Assembly: GCF_029543155.1 (NCBI RefSeq) | Contig: NZ_JARQXA010000001.1 | Coordinates: 744,001-808,000 of the forward strand | DNA: 64,000 bases | DNA from: Sphingomonas sp. HITSZ_GF | GTDB taxonomy: Bacteria; Pseudomonadota; Alphaproteobacteria; Sphingomonadales; Sphingomonadaceae | Reading direction: 5' to 3' | Shown: positions 1 to 7,734 of the stretch, piece by piece | Layout: each line of letters opens with the position of its first letter | How positions within the stretch are numbered: position 1 is the first letter of the stretch | Program-made: the position numbers and the translations under genes | Notes under the pieces: generated by a model | Databases searched by the model: none | Told to the model about the DNA's origin: nothing | What the model saw: only the letters and a program-made list of their open reading frames with translations

Positions 1-137
1 GCGGCATAGGAGATCGCATCGTCGCCGCAGATCATCGCCGGCTTGTCCGGCCGCTCCGCGGCGTGTGCGCGGATCAGGTCGGAAAGCGACGCAAAGTCGC
101 TGGCCAGCAAGGCGGCCGAGTTCAGTTCTTGCCCCAT
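1..137 (-). CDS. AMP-dependent acyl-CoA synthetase/ligase, N-terminal fragment
   Basis: Reading the minus strand from the ATG at 137-135 gives 45 codons that run off the window edge. The segment SLSDLIRAHAAERPDKPAM followed by ICGDDAISYA is the typical N-terminus of class I adenylate-forming enzymes, which activate a carboxylic acid with ATP and load it on CoA. The AMP-binding motifs would lie outside the window. It is 58 bases downstream of the MFS gene on the same strand, so the two may be cotranscribed. The substrate cannot be told. A benzoate-type, fatty-acyl or bile-acid ligase are all possible. Confidence 0.72.
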   Translation of the reverse strand, partial: MGQELNSAALLASDFASLSDLIRAHAAERPDKPAMICGDDAISYA

Positions 138-195
138 CGCGACAAGGCTAGAGGGGCACGACGGCGAACGCCATACGCAATTTTCGAAAAATACT

Positions 196-1425
196 TCAAT
201 GCGCCGCAGGAGTCTCGCCCGCGGCCGCGGGGGCCGCCTTGGGGACGAACAGCGCGACGATCGCCGCCGCTGCGATCAGCAGGCTGCCGGCGACGAGGAA
301 GGCGGCGCCGTCGAAGCCGTGGCGCGATCCGGTGGCGAGCGCCTGCGAGGCGAGCAGCGGGCCGATGATCTGCGCGACGTTGTTCATGCTCGAGATGCCA
401 CCCTGGAGCGCGCCCTGGTGCGAGGCGTCGACCATCCGCGACAGGGTGCCGTTGAGCGCCGGGAACACCAGCGCCCCGAGCGCGCCGATCAGGAAGAAGG
501 CATAGACCTGCCAGCCGAACACGGTGAAGGCATAGGTGAGCAGCGTGGCGCCGCCGCTCGCCAGGCCGAGGATCGCGCCGTTGCGCTCGCCGATCCGGCC
601 AAGGATGCGCCCGGTGAGCGTCACCTGGACCAGCGCCATCAGGAAGCCGACATAGGCGAGCGACCAGCCGATCGCCGCGGCGTCCCAGCCGAAGCGCATC
701 GACGCCCAGAATGCCCAGGTGGCGGGATAGACGGCGCCGCCGACCTGCCAGAGGAACCAGGCGAGCAGCAACGGTGCGGCGTTGCCGGCGTGGAAGAGTG
801 GGCGGAACGAGCTGATGACGTGCGCGTCGCGCCAGCGGAACGCGCGGCGGTTCTCGGGCGCGAGCGTCTCGGGCAGGAAAAGCAGCATCAGCACCGCGTT
901 GATCGCGGCGCAGCCGGCGGCAACGAAGAAGGGGGCGTGGACGCCGAACTGGGCGACGAGCCCGCCCAGCGCCGGGCCGAGGATGAAGCCGATGCCGAAG
1001 GCGGCGCCCATCAGCCCGAAGGTGGCGCTGCGCTTCTCGGGCGCGGTGACGTCGGCGATCACGGCGCTGGCCGGGCCGAAGGTGGCGCCCGCCACGCCGG
1101 CGATCACCCGGCCGAGGAACAGCCAGGCGAGCGACGGTGCCATCGCCATCAGTGCATAGTCGATCGCGAAGGCGGCCATCGAGGCGAACAGCACCGGCTT
1201 GCGCCCGAACCGGTCGCCGAGATTGCCGAGCACAGGCCCGGCGAAGAAGCCGGCGACGGCGAACGCCGCCAGCATCCAGCCTGAGATGCGCGTCGCGGAT
1301 TCGAGATCGACCTTGCCGAGCGTGGTGATCAGCTCGGGCAGCACCGGCAGCACGATGCCGAAGCCGATCACGTCGATCAGCACGGCGAGCAGCACGATCG
1401 GCACCGCGCGATGTTCGAACTTCAT
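196..1425 (-). CDS. MFS transporter, TCR/Tet-like drug:proton antiporter type
   Basis: The 409-residue protein has the layout of a 12-helix major facilitator. Helix 1 carries VLIDVIGFGIVLPVLPEL, followed by motif A after helix 2 (GNLGDRFGRKPVLF) and a motif C-like glycine run in helix 5 (GFILGPALGGL). These are features of the TCR/Tet group, which exports tetracycline-like or other amphipathic compounds in exchange for protons at the inner membrane. The ATG at 1425 is preceded by AGGGGAA in the right place. Family membership alone does not predict antibiotic resistance. Beside acyl-CoA genes it may export a catabolic intermediate. Confidence 0.85.
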   Translation of the reverse strand: MKFEHRAVPIVLLAVLIDVIGFGIVLPVLPELITTLGKVDLESATRISGWMLAAFAVAGFFAGPVLGNLGDRFGRKPVLFASMAAFAIDYALMAMAPSLAWLFLGRVIAGVAGATFGPASAVIADVTAPEKRSATFGLMGAAFGIGFILGPALGGLVAQFGVHAPFFVAAGCAAINAVLMLLFLPETLAPENRRAFRWRDAHVISSFRPLFHAGNAAPLLLAWFLWQVGGAVYPATWAFWASMRFGWDAAAIGWSLAYVGFLMALVQVTLTGRILGRIGERNGAILGLASGGATLLTYAFTVFGWQVYAFFLIGALGALVFPALNGTLSRMVDASHQGALQGGISSMNNVAQIIGPLLASQALATGSRHGFDGAAFLVAGSLLIAAAAIVALFVPKAAPAAAGETPAAH

Positions 1426-1528
1426 GTGGTTCCCCTTTGGCTGCGCGCTTTAGCAGAGACGGGTGCTGCGGCCATGCGCAATCGCGCTGGAACGTATAGT
1501 GAACACTGTGGCGTGGCAATCCCCCAGC

Positions 1529-1610
1529 CGTCATCCTGGCGGAAGCCCTGATCGCAGGCGAAGGCGCGGGGAAAGAGCCGCACGAGATCCCGGCTTTCGC
1601 CGGGATGACG
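1529..1610. repeat. Palindromic repeat A, short form, diverged left arm
   Basis: About 82 bases bounded by CGTCAT and ATGACG, with arms that pair imperfectly on the left (CCTGGCGGAAGCC). The interior carries the core AGGCGAAGGCGCGGGGAAAG shared with the other short copies. It lies between the divergent MFS and acyl-CoA dehydrogenase genes. Confidence 0.85.
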
Positions 1611-1697
1611 GCTGGTGGCGGACGGCGCGTTGGTTGGGCTTGACGACGCGCAAGCCATACCGCAAATTCGAAACAACGAGAAACTTCGGAGAGTGCG

Positions 1698-2918
1698 ATG
1701 GCCACGGCCCCCGATATCGATGCGCCGGCGAATCCCCTGGATGCGTTTCGCGCTGAGGTCCGCGACTGGATCGCGGCGAATTTCCCGCCCGAACTGAAGG
1801 GCAAGGACAATGCAATGTCCGCGGTGGAGGGGCCGCACACCAATTCGCCCGCCGAGGATGCCTGGCAGACGGCGATGGGCGAGAAGGGCTGGGGCGTGCC
1901 GACCTGGCCGAAGGAATATGGCGGCGGCGGGCTGAACCGGGCCGAAGCGCGCGTGCTGCAGGAAGAGATGCAGCGCGCCGGCGCCTGGAACCCGATCGGC
2001 GGCATGGGTGTGATGATGTTCGGCCCGACGCTGCTCGAATATGGCACCGAAGCGCAGAAGCGCGAGCATATCCCGGCGATCGCCAAGGGGCTGGTGCGCT
2101 GGTGCCAGGGTTATTCGGAGCCGGGCGCGGGATCGGACCTGGCGAGCCTGCAGACCTTCGCCGAGGATCGTGGCGACCATTATGTCGTCAACGGCCAGAA
2201 GACCTGGACCAGCGGCGGCCAATGGGCCGACAAATGCTTCATGCTGGTCCGCACCGACAAGACCAAGAAGCATGAGGGGATCACCTTCCTGCTCTGCGAC
2301 ATGGACACGCCGGGCGTCGAGGTGAAGCCGATCCGGCTGATTTCGGGCAGCTCGCCCTTTTGCGAGACCTTCTTCACCGACGTGAAAGTGCCCAAGGCCA
2401 ACCGCGTGGGCGCGGAAGGCGAGGGCTGGACGATCGGCAAAAGGCTGCTCCAGCACGAGCGCTCGAGCCTGTCGGGCGGCGGATCGAGTGCCGGGCGGAT
2501 GTTCGCGGGTGCGTCGCTCGGCCAGATCGCCAAGAAGTTCGTCGGCGTCGATGCCGAAGGGCGGATCGCCGATGCCGATCTGCGGTCGCGGATCGCGCGG
2601 CACGAGATGGACCTGCGCAGTTTCATGCTGACGCTGCGGCGGACGGCGCTGGAGGCCAAGTCGAACCAGGGGCCGAGCGCTGCCACCTCGATCATGAAGA
2701 ATGTCGGCGCGCGGATCATGCAGGAACGCTCCGAGCTGCTGATCGAGATCCGCGGATTCGCCAGCATGGGCTGGGAAGGCGAAGGCTTCGAGGAGGATGC
2801 GCTGAAGGATGTGCGCAGCTGGCTCTTCGGCAAGGCGGTGTCGATCTATGGCGGCTCGACCGAGATCCAGAACAACGTGATCGCCAAGCGCATCCTGGGG
2901 ATGCTGGATCATCAGTGA
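1698..2918 (+). CDS. Acyl-CoA dehydrogenase, putative catalytic subunit of a pair
   Basis: The 406-residue flavoenzyme is expected to oxidise an acyl-CoA at C2-C3 and pass electrons to ETF. It has the ACAD segments WCQGYSEPGAGSDLA (about 134-148), YVVNGQKTWTS and the C-terminal YGGSTEIQNNVIAKRIL. At the usual YEGT base position the glutamate is glycine (residue 385). E254 in QHERSS sits where isovaleryl- and long-chain dehydrogenases carry their base, so it is the candidate catalytic residue. A shorter ACAD lacking both glutamates follows at 3068, an arrangement like the alpha2beta2 dehydrogenases of steroid side-chain catabolism. The start ATG has GGAGAG upstream. Confidence 0.9.
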   Translation: MATAPDIDAPANPLDAFRAEVRDWIAANFPPELKGKDNAMSAVEGPHTNSPAEDAWQTAMGEKGWGVPTWPKEYGGGGLNRAEARVLQEEMQRAGAWNPIGGMGVMMFGPTLLEYGTEAQKREHIPAIAKGLVRWCQGYSEPGAGSDLASLQTFAEDRGDHYVVNGQKTWTSGGQWADKCFMLVRTDKTKKHEGITFLLCDMDTPGVEVKPIRLISGSSPFCETFFTDVKVPKANRVGAEGEGWTIGKRLLQHERSSLSGGGSSAGRMFAGASLGQIAKKFVGVDAEGRIADADLRSRIARHEMDLRSFMLTLRRTALEAKSNQGPSAATSIMKNVGARIMQERSELLIEIRGFASMGWEGEGFEEDALKDVRSWLFGKAVSIYGGSTEIQNNVIAKRILGMLDHQ

Positions 2919-2925
2919 TTTAAAG

Positions 2926-3044
2926 CCCTCTCCCCTCCGGGGAGAGGGTTGGGAGAGGGGCCCGGACTAGACGTTCGAAGCCCTTCGGCATCGGATCAAG
3001 ACACACTTCCCCTCTCCCCGACCCTCTCCCCGGAGGGGAGAGGG
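2926..3044. repeat. Palindromic repeat B
   Basis: Two 35-36 base arms made of CCCTCTCCCCTCCGGGGAGA and its complement are separated by about 48 bases. They form a long stem in the gap between the two paired dehydrogenase genes. The same family recurs at 17733 and 43555. Confidence 0.85.
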
Positions 3045-3067
3045 AGAAGGAAGAAAGAGAGAGCTTC

Positions 3068-4138
3068 ATGGCCATCCTGACCGAAGAACAGACGATGCTG
3101 CGCGACATGGCGCGCGAGTGGGCGGACAATGAGGCGCCGGTTTCCGCCTATCGCAAGATGCGCGATGCGGCGCCGGCCGCCGGCTATGACGCGGCCACCT
3201 GGGCCGCGCAGGCCGAGATGGGCTGGACCGGCATCCTGGTACCCGAGGCGCAGGGCGGGGCAGGGATGGGCTATGTCTCGCTCGGGCTGGTGCTCGAGCA
3301 GCTGGGGCGCAACCTGGTCGCGACGCCGCTCGCCAGCATCGCCGCGGCGACGAGCGCGATCCTGATGGGCGGCTCCGAGGCGCAGAAGGCCGCGTGGCTG
3401 CCGAAGATCGCCGCGGGCGAGGTGGTGGCGACGCTGGCGATCGACGAAGGGCCGCGCTTCGATCCGTCGAAGATCGAGGCCCGGGTCGAGGGCGGCAAGC
3501 TGAGCGGCGTGAAGGCGTTCGTGCCCGAGAGCGACAGCGCGCAGCTATTCGTCGTGGCGGCGGCCGACGGGCTCTGGCTCGTCTCGGGCGATGCCGGCGT
3601 GACGCGCGCGCCGCGCCACCTGATCGACGCGCGCAGCCATGCCCAGGTGACGTTCGACGGCGCACCCGCCGAGGCGCTGGACGGCGGCGTCGAGCTGATC
3701 GGCCAGGTGGCAGACCGCGCGGCGGCGGCGTGGAGCGCCGAGATGCTCGGCATGGCCGAGAGCGCCTTTGCCCAGACCAACGACTATCTGAAAACGCGCG
3801 TGCAGTTCGGCCAGGTGCTGGCCAGCTTCCAGGCGCTGCAGCATCGCATGGCCCGGATGTTCACCGAGCTCGAGCTGACCCGTTCTGCGGTGGAAGGCGC
3901 GCTGGAGGCGATCGACAGCGGTCGTGCCAATGTCGCGCAGGAAGTGAGCCTGGCCAAGGCGAGCGCCAACGAGACACTGCACCTGGTGAGCCGCGAAATG
4001 GTCCAGCTGCACGGCGGCATCGGCATGACCGACGAGCATGACGCGGGCTTCTACCTGAAGCGCGCGCGCGTGCTGGAGGCGCAATGGGGCAATGCCGCCT
4101 GGCATCGCGAGCGGTTTGCGCGGCTGAACGGGTACTGA
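3068..4138 (+). CDS. Acyl-CoA dehydrogenase, putative non-catalytic partner subunit
   Basis: The 356-residue ACAD starts MAILTEEQTMLRDMAREW. It keeps the four-helix C-terminal features (QFGQVLASFQALQHRMARM, VQLHGGIGMTDEHDAGFY) but ends at RFARLNGY without any YEGT-like segment. It also shows no glutamate at the alternative base position. Loss of the base in one of two adjacent ACAD genes is the hallmark of heterotetrameric dehydrogenases such as FadE28-FadE29. It probably forms one enzyme with the 1698 product, which begins the pair 149 bases upstream of this start. The ATG is preceded by AGAGAGAG. Independent activity is not excluded. Confidence 0.88.
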   Translation: MAILTEEQTMLRDMAREWADNEAPVSAYRKMRDAAPAAGYDAATWAAQAEMGWTGILVPEAQGGAGMGYVSLGLVLEQLGRNLVATPLASIAAATSAILMGGSEAQKAAWLPKIAAGEVVATLAIDEGPRFDPSKIEARVEGGKLSGVKAFVPESDSAQLFVVAAADGLWLVSGDAGVTRAPRHLIDARSHAQVTFDGAPAEALDGGVELIGQVADRAAAAWSAEMLGMAESAFAQTNDYLKTRVQFGQVLASFQALQHRMARMFTELELTRSAVEGALEAIDSGRANVAQEVSLAKASANETLHLVSREMVQLHGGIGMTDEHDAGFYLKRARVLEAQWGNAAWHRERFARLNGY

Positions 4139-4166
4139 GGGAATAAAGGAGGGGCGGCGCACTATC

Positions 4167-4247
4167 CGTCATCCCGGCGAACGCCGGGATCTCAGGCGAT
4201 GGCGCGGGAAAAAGCCGCACGAGATCCCGGCGTTCGCCGGGATGACG
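4167..4247. repeat. Palindromic repeat A, short form
   Basis: Arms CGTCATCCCGGCGAACGCCG and its complement flank the AGGCGATGGCGCGGGAAAAA core. It occupies the first third of the 304-base gap 4139-4442. The rest of that gap holds the TonB receptor promoter region, including an 8-base palindrome TTGCGCAA at 4315-4322. Confidence 0.9.
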
Positions 4248-4361
4248 TAGAAGGCTATAGGAGACCAGAAAGTCCGCTTGCCGTAGGGGAAACCCGGCGG
4301 ACACATTATGACATTTGCGCAACACCCTGCGTTTAGTCCCCTTTTGCAACTCTTGTTCTGC

Positions 4362-4390
4362 TTGACGTCCCTCAGGGACCTGTCACTATT
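4362..4390 (+). promoter_or_regulatory. Candidate sigma-70-type promoter of the TonB receptor gene
   Basis: TTGACG at 4362-4367 is a good -35 box. Seventeen bases on is ACTATT (4385-4390), and CACTAT overlaps it one base earlier. The site is 52 bases before the ATG run at 4443. The -10 match is only fair, so this is a prediction from spacing and sequence alone. Confidence 0.45.
4367..4379. promoter_or_regulatory. Perfect 13-base palindrome inside the promoter spacer
   Basis: GTCCCTCAGGGAC is self-complementary around the central C and lies exactly between the proposed -35 and -10 boxes. A repressor bound there would block RNA polymerase, so it is a candidate operator. No regulator can be assigned from the sequence. 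Confidence 0.4.
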
Positions 4391-4442
4391 CGAGGATAGG
4401 GTATGGAGCCGCTAAAGTGCTCCGGCCCGTGGTGGGAGAGAG

Positions 4443-7187
4443 ATGATGATGCGGTTTCGCCTGTTGACGGCCGTTGCTGTTCCCGCGCTTACCATGGCAC
4501 TCGCGACGCCAGCTTTCGCACAGGACACCCAGACACCGCCGGCGGACGCCACGGCCCAGGAGGATAGCGGCGTCCGCGATCCCAACGAGATTGTGGTGAC
4601 CGCGCAGGGCCGCGCCCAGGTGCTGGCCGACGTGCCGCTCGCCGTCTCGGCCGTGAGCGCCGAGCAACTCGAGCGCACCGGCGCCACCGATATCCGCACG
4701 TTGAACCAGGTCGCGCCTTCGCTGCTCGTCTCGTCGACCGGCAGCGACGCCAACACCTCGGCCCGCATCCGCGGCGTCGGCACGGTGGGCGACAATCCGG
4801 GCCTGGAAAGCTCGGTCGCGACCTTCATCGACGGCGTCTATCGCTCGCGCACCGGCCTTGGCCTCAACGACCTGGGCGAGATCGAGCGCATCGAAGTGCT
4901 GCGCGGCCCGCAGGGCACGCTGGGCGGGCGCAACGCCTCCGCCGGCATGCTGAGCGTCACCACCAAGGCGCCGAGCTTCACCTTTGGCGGCATGGCCGAG
5001 GCGACCTATGGCAATTACGACTTCTGGCGCCTGCAGGGCGCGGTGACCGGCCCGATCTCCGAGCAGGTCGCCTTCCGGCTCGAGGGGCTCTACGCCAAGC
5101 GCGACGGCTTCTACAACGATGTGAACACCGGCCGCGATATCAACAATCGCGACCGCTACCTCGTCCGCGGGCAGCTGCTGTTCCAGCCGAACTCGGACAT
5201 CTCGGTCCGCCTGATCGGCGACTATAGCTATCGCAAGGAGGATTGCTGCGCCGCCGTCTATGCCACGGGCGACGTGTCGCGGTCCAATGACGGGCTGATC
5301 GCGCCGGGCACGCCGGTTGCTACGGTGCTGACCGGCATCACCGGCACCACCTTCGCGCAGTATTTCCCGGGCTATAACAACGCCTATTCGCGCCAGATCG
5401 CGACCAGCGCCAACCGTTCCTATACCGGCGTCACCAAGGACTGGGGCTTCTCGGGCGAAGTGAACTGGGACCTGGGCGGCGTCGAGATGACTTCGATCAC
5501 GGCCTATCGCGACTACAAGAACACCCAGGCGGCCGATGCCGATTACGGCCTGGCCGACATCCTCTATTTCGGGCCGAAGAGCGGCCGCGAGTTCAAGACC
5601 TTCACGCAGGAACTGCGCTTCCACGGCACGGCCTTCAACGACAAGCTCGACTGGCTGATCGGCGGCTATTACGCCAATGAGGACCTGATCACGAAGAGCG
5701 AGCTGAAGTTCGGCAACGATTATGGCCGCTTCGCCGCCTGCCGCATCGTCTATGGCTCGTTCAGCGCCTTCTACAACCCGAACAATGTCGGCTGCCTGAC
5801 GCCCACCGGCGTGGCAGTGCTGAGCAACACGCTCGGGCCGCTCGGCGCGGCGGGTGCGACGATGGTGCAGGGCCTGCAGCGGCTCGACACGGTGCGCAAC
5901 GTTGGCGACGACACGGCGAACTTCAACCAGAACAGCTCGAACTTCGCCTTCTTCACGCACAACATCATCCACATGGCCAAGGGCTTGGACCTGACCCTGG
6001 GGCTTCGTTACACCAACGAAACCAAGAAGATGGATGCCAACTTCAACAACACCAACACGATCTGCCCGCAGCAGCAGGCGGCGCTGCTGCCCTATATGGG
6101 CGTGGCCGCGCTGGCGCCGCTGGCCGGCGGCATCATCACGCTGAGCTGCCAGGGCGGATCGTCCTCGGCGCTCAACGGGCTGACGCTCAACGACACGCGC
6201 AAGGAGAACAAGTTCACCGGTACCGCGATCCTGTCGTACAAGCCGAGCGACGATCTGCTGCTCTATGCGAGCTACTCGCGCGGCTACAAGTCGGGCGGCT
6301 TCAACCTCGACCGCTCGGCCTTCAAGAACCCGCTGGCGACCCAGCCGCTGCCGATCTTCCCGATCAGCACCGCCAATGCCGGCTATTATGCCGACGTGCT
6401 GCAGTTCGACGAGGAAACCGTGACTGCCTATGAGGCGGGCATGAAGTATTCGAGCCGGGGCTTCAACCTGAACGTGGCGGGCTTCCGCCAGGAGTTCAGC
6501 AACTTCCAGCTGAACACGTTCAACGGCACGGTCTATCTCGTCCAGAACATCAACGGCTGCAAGGCGAGCCTGAACGGCGGCGACCGCGACCTGAGCGCGA
6601 CCACCGGCGTCTGCCCGTCGGACCAGATCAAGCCGGGCGTGGTTTCGAACGGCTTCGAAGTCGAAATGGGCCTGTCGCCGGTGCGCGACATCAACTTCAA
6701 CTTCGGCGTGACCTACGCCAAGACGAAGTACGCCAACAACCTGGTGGGCTCGAAGACCGGCGCGCCGCTCGATCCGGCGCTGCGCCTGCTGCCGGGCAAG
6801 CTGCTGTCGAACGCGCCCGAATGGGTGGTGACGAGCTCGGCGGCCTGGACCCCTTCGCTGGGCGGCAGCCTGCGCGGCCTGCTCTATGTCGATGCCCGCC
6901 TGGCCGACGACTACAACACCGGCTCGGACCTGTTCCCGCAAAAGGCGCAGGACAGCTTCGTGGTGGTCAACGGCCGCATCGGCCTGAGCGCCGACGACCA
7001 GAAATGGGCGCTCGAGTTCTGGGTGCAGAACCTGACCAAGTCCAACTACATGCAGGTCGGCTTCAGCTCGCCCTTCCAGGCAGTGAGCACCACGCCGACG
7101 GCGGCCTATCCGGGCGGCTCGCAGATCTTCTCGGCCTATCTCGCCGAGCCGCGCCAATATGGCGTGACGCTGCGCTCGCGCTTCTGA
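4443..7187 (+). CDS. TonB-dependent outer membrane receptor
   Basis: The 914-residue protein has a Sec signal peptide ending ATPAFAQ, then the TonB box EIVVTAQGR (about 49-57). A plug domain follows (DVPLAVSAVSAEQLERTGA ... VEVLRGPQGTL-type region), then a long beta-barrel that ends in aromatic YGVTLRSRF. It takes up a bulky substrate through the outer membrane using TonB-ExbBD energy. Three ATGs in a row (4443, 4446, 4449) follow GGGAGAGAG, so the exact start is uncertain by two codons. It has its own promoter candidate and a strong terminator, so it is probably monocistronic. Between acyl-CoA catabolism genes, its ligand may be the compound that feeds this pathway rather than iron. Confidence 0.93.
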   Translation: MMMRFRLLTAVAVPALTMALATPAFAQDTQTPPADATAQEDSGVRDPNEIVVTAQGRAQVLADVPLAVSAVSAEQLERTGATDIRTLNQVAPSLLVSSTGSDANTSARIRGVGTVGDNPGLESSVATFIDGVYRSRTGLGLNDLGEIERIEVLRGPQGTLGGRNASAGMLSVTTKAPSFTFGGMAEATYGNYDFWRLQGAVTGPISEQVAFRLEGLYAKRDGFYNDVNTGRDINNRDRYLVRGQLLFQPNSDISVRLIGDYSYRKEDCCAAVYATGDVSRSNDGLIAPGTPVATVLTGITGTTFAQYFPGYNNAYSRQIATSANRSYTGVTKDWGFSGEVNWDLGGVEMTSITAYRDYKNTQAADADYGLADILYFGPKSGREFKTFTQELRFHGTAFNDKLDWLIGGYYANEDLITKSELKFGNDYGRFAACRIVYGSFSAFYNPNNVGCLTPTGVAVLSNTLGPLGAAGATMVQGLQRLDTVRNVGDDTANFNQNSSNFAFFTHNIIHMAKGLDLTLGLRYTNETKKMDANFNNTNTICPQQQAALLPYMGVAALAPLAGGIITLSCQGGSSSALNGLTLNDTRKENKFTGTAILSYKPSDDLLLYASYSRGYKSGGFNLDRSAFKNPLATQPLPIFPISTANAGYYADVLQFDEETVTAYEAGMKYSSRGFNLNVAGFRQEFSNFQLNTFNGTVYLVQNINGCKASLNGGDRDLSATTGVCPSDQIKPGVVSNGFEVEMGLSPVRDINFNFGVTYAKTKYANNLVGSKTGAPLDPALRLLPGKLLSNAPEWVVTSSAAWTPSLGGSLRGLLYVDARLADDYNTGSDLFPQKAQDSFVVVNGRIGLSADDQKWALEFWVQNLTKSNYMQVGFSSPFQAVSTTPTAAYPGGSQIFSAYLAEPRQYGVTLRSRF

Positions 7188-7208
7188 TCTTCGGATCGGG
7201 AACAGAGG

Positions 7209-7240
7209 CGGGCCCGCGGAGCGATCCGTGGGCCCGTTTT
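7209..7240 (+). terminator. Rho-independent terminator of the TonB receptor gene
   Basis: The 12-base stem CGGGCCCGCGGA / TCCGTGGGCCCG (one G-T pair) has a GCGA tetraloop and is followed by TTTT then CGTTT. It begins 21 bases after the receptor stop codon. Confidence 0.85.
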
Positions 7241-7361
7241 CGTTTGATCTTCATGGGTTTGGGCAGAATTTCAGACATATTCCGTCGGCGCCGGGCATGA
7301 GGTTTCAGACCGGGTTCAGGGACGGGGTGCCAGCAGGGACGCCGATTTGGAGAGGTGCCCG

Positions 7362-7721
7362 ATGCGCTTGATCATTCCCGCCTTGTTCGCGCTCACCGCG
7401 CCGCTTCCCGCCCTGGCGCAGGGCACGCCGCCGGCGCACTGCGCGGTGGGCGTACAGTTCGGCAGCTATGCGATGGGGATCGACCGGCCCGCGCTCGAAC
7501 GCGTGCGGACGCTGCTGGGGCGTGATCGCGGGGTGCTGACGGTGGAAATGCGGCGCTGGGGCCGCGAAGGCGAGATGACGCTATGTGTGCAGCTGCGCGA
7601 TCCGCGCGACGCCCGGCGCGTCTTCGCACGGGTGAAATCGGTGCTGCCGGCCAGGCCGCGCGGACCGATCACGGTGGAGACCAGGGAAGGGCTGCGCTTC
7701 GAGACGCCGCGCCCGCGGTGA
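7362..7721 (+). CDS. Small secreted protein of unknown function
   Basis: The 119-residue product opens with a clear signal peptide (MRLIIPALFALTAPLPALAQ). The mature part has two cysteines (HCAVGVQ and LCVQLR) and many arginines, ending in PRPR. The ATG at 7362 was chosen over an in-frame TTG at 7347 because GGAGAGG lies seven bases before it and the signal peptide then starts correctly. It resembles no family I can name. It is convergent with the TetR gene 13 bases away and separated from the TonB gene by a terminator, so it is likely expressed alone. Confidence 0.7.
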   Translation: MRLIIPALFALTAPLPALAQGTPPAHCAVGVQFGSYAMGIDRPALERVRTLLGRDRGVLTVEMRRWGREGEMTLCVQLRDPRDARRVFARVKSVLPARPRGPITVETREGLRFETPRPR

Positions 7722-7734
7722 CCGCGCGGGGCGC

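Noticed and set aside
1529..1610. Repeat A copies as rho-independent terminators
   Set aside because: The stems are strong, but none of the copies is followed by a T-tract and several lie between genes that should be cotranscribed (gap-pgk, nuoK-nuoL).
122..2086. A 654-codon minus-strand frame across the MFS gene and the first ACAD
   Set aside because: It is out of frame with the MFS protein, covers a repeat and the ACAD antisense, and shows no recognisable domain.
4386..7157. A 923-codon open frame on the minus strand opposite the TonB receptor gene
   Set aside because: It is a mirror of codon bias in high-GC DNA: the translation is Arg/Ala/Val/Gln-rich with no domain, while the plus strand has a full receptor with signal peptide, TonB box and aromatic end.
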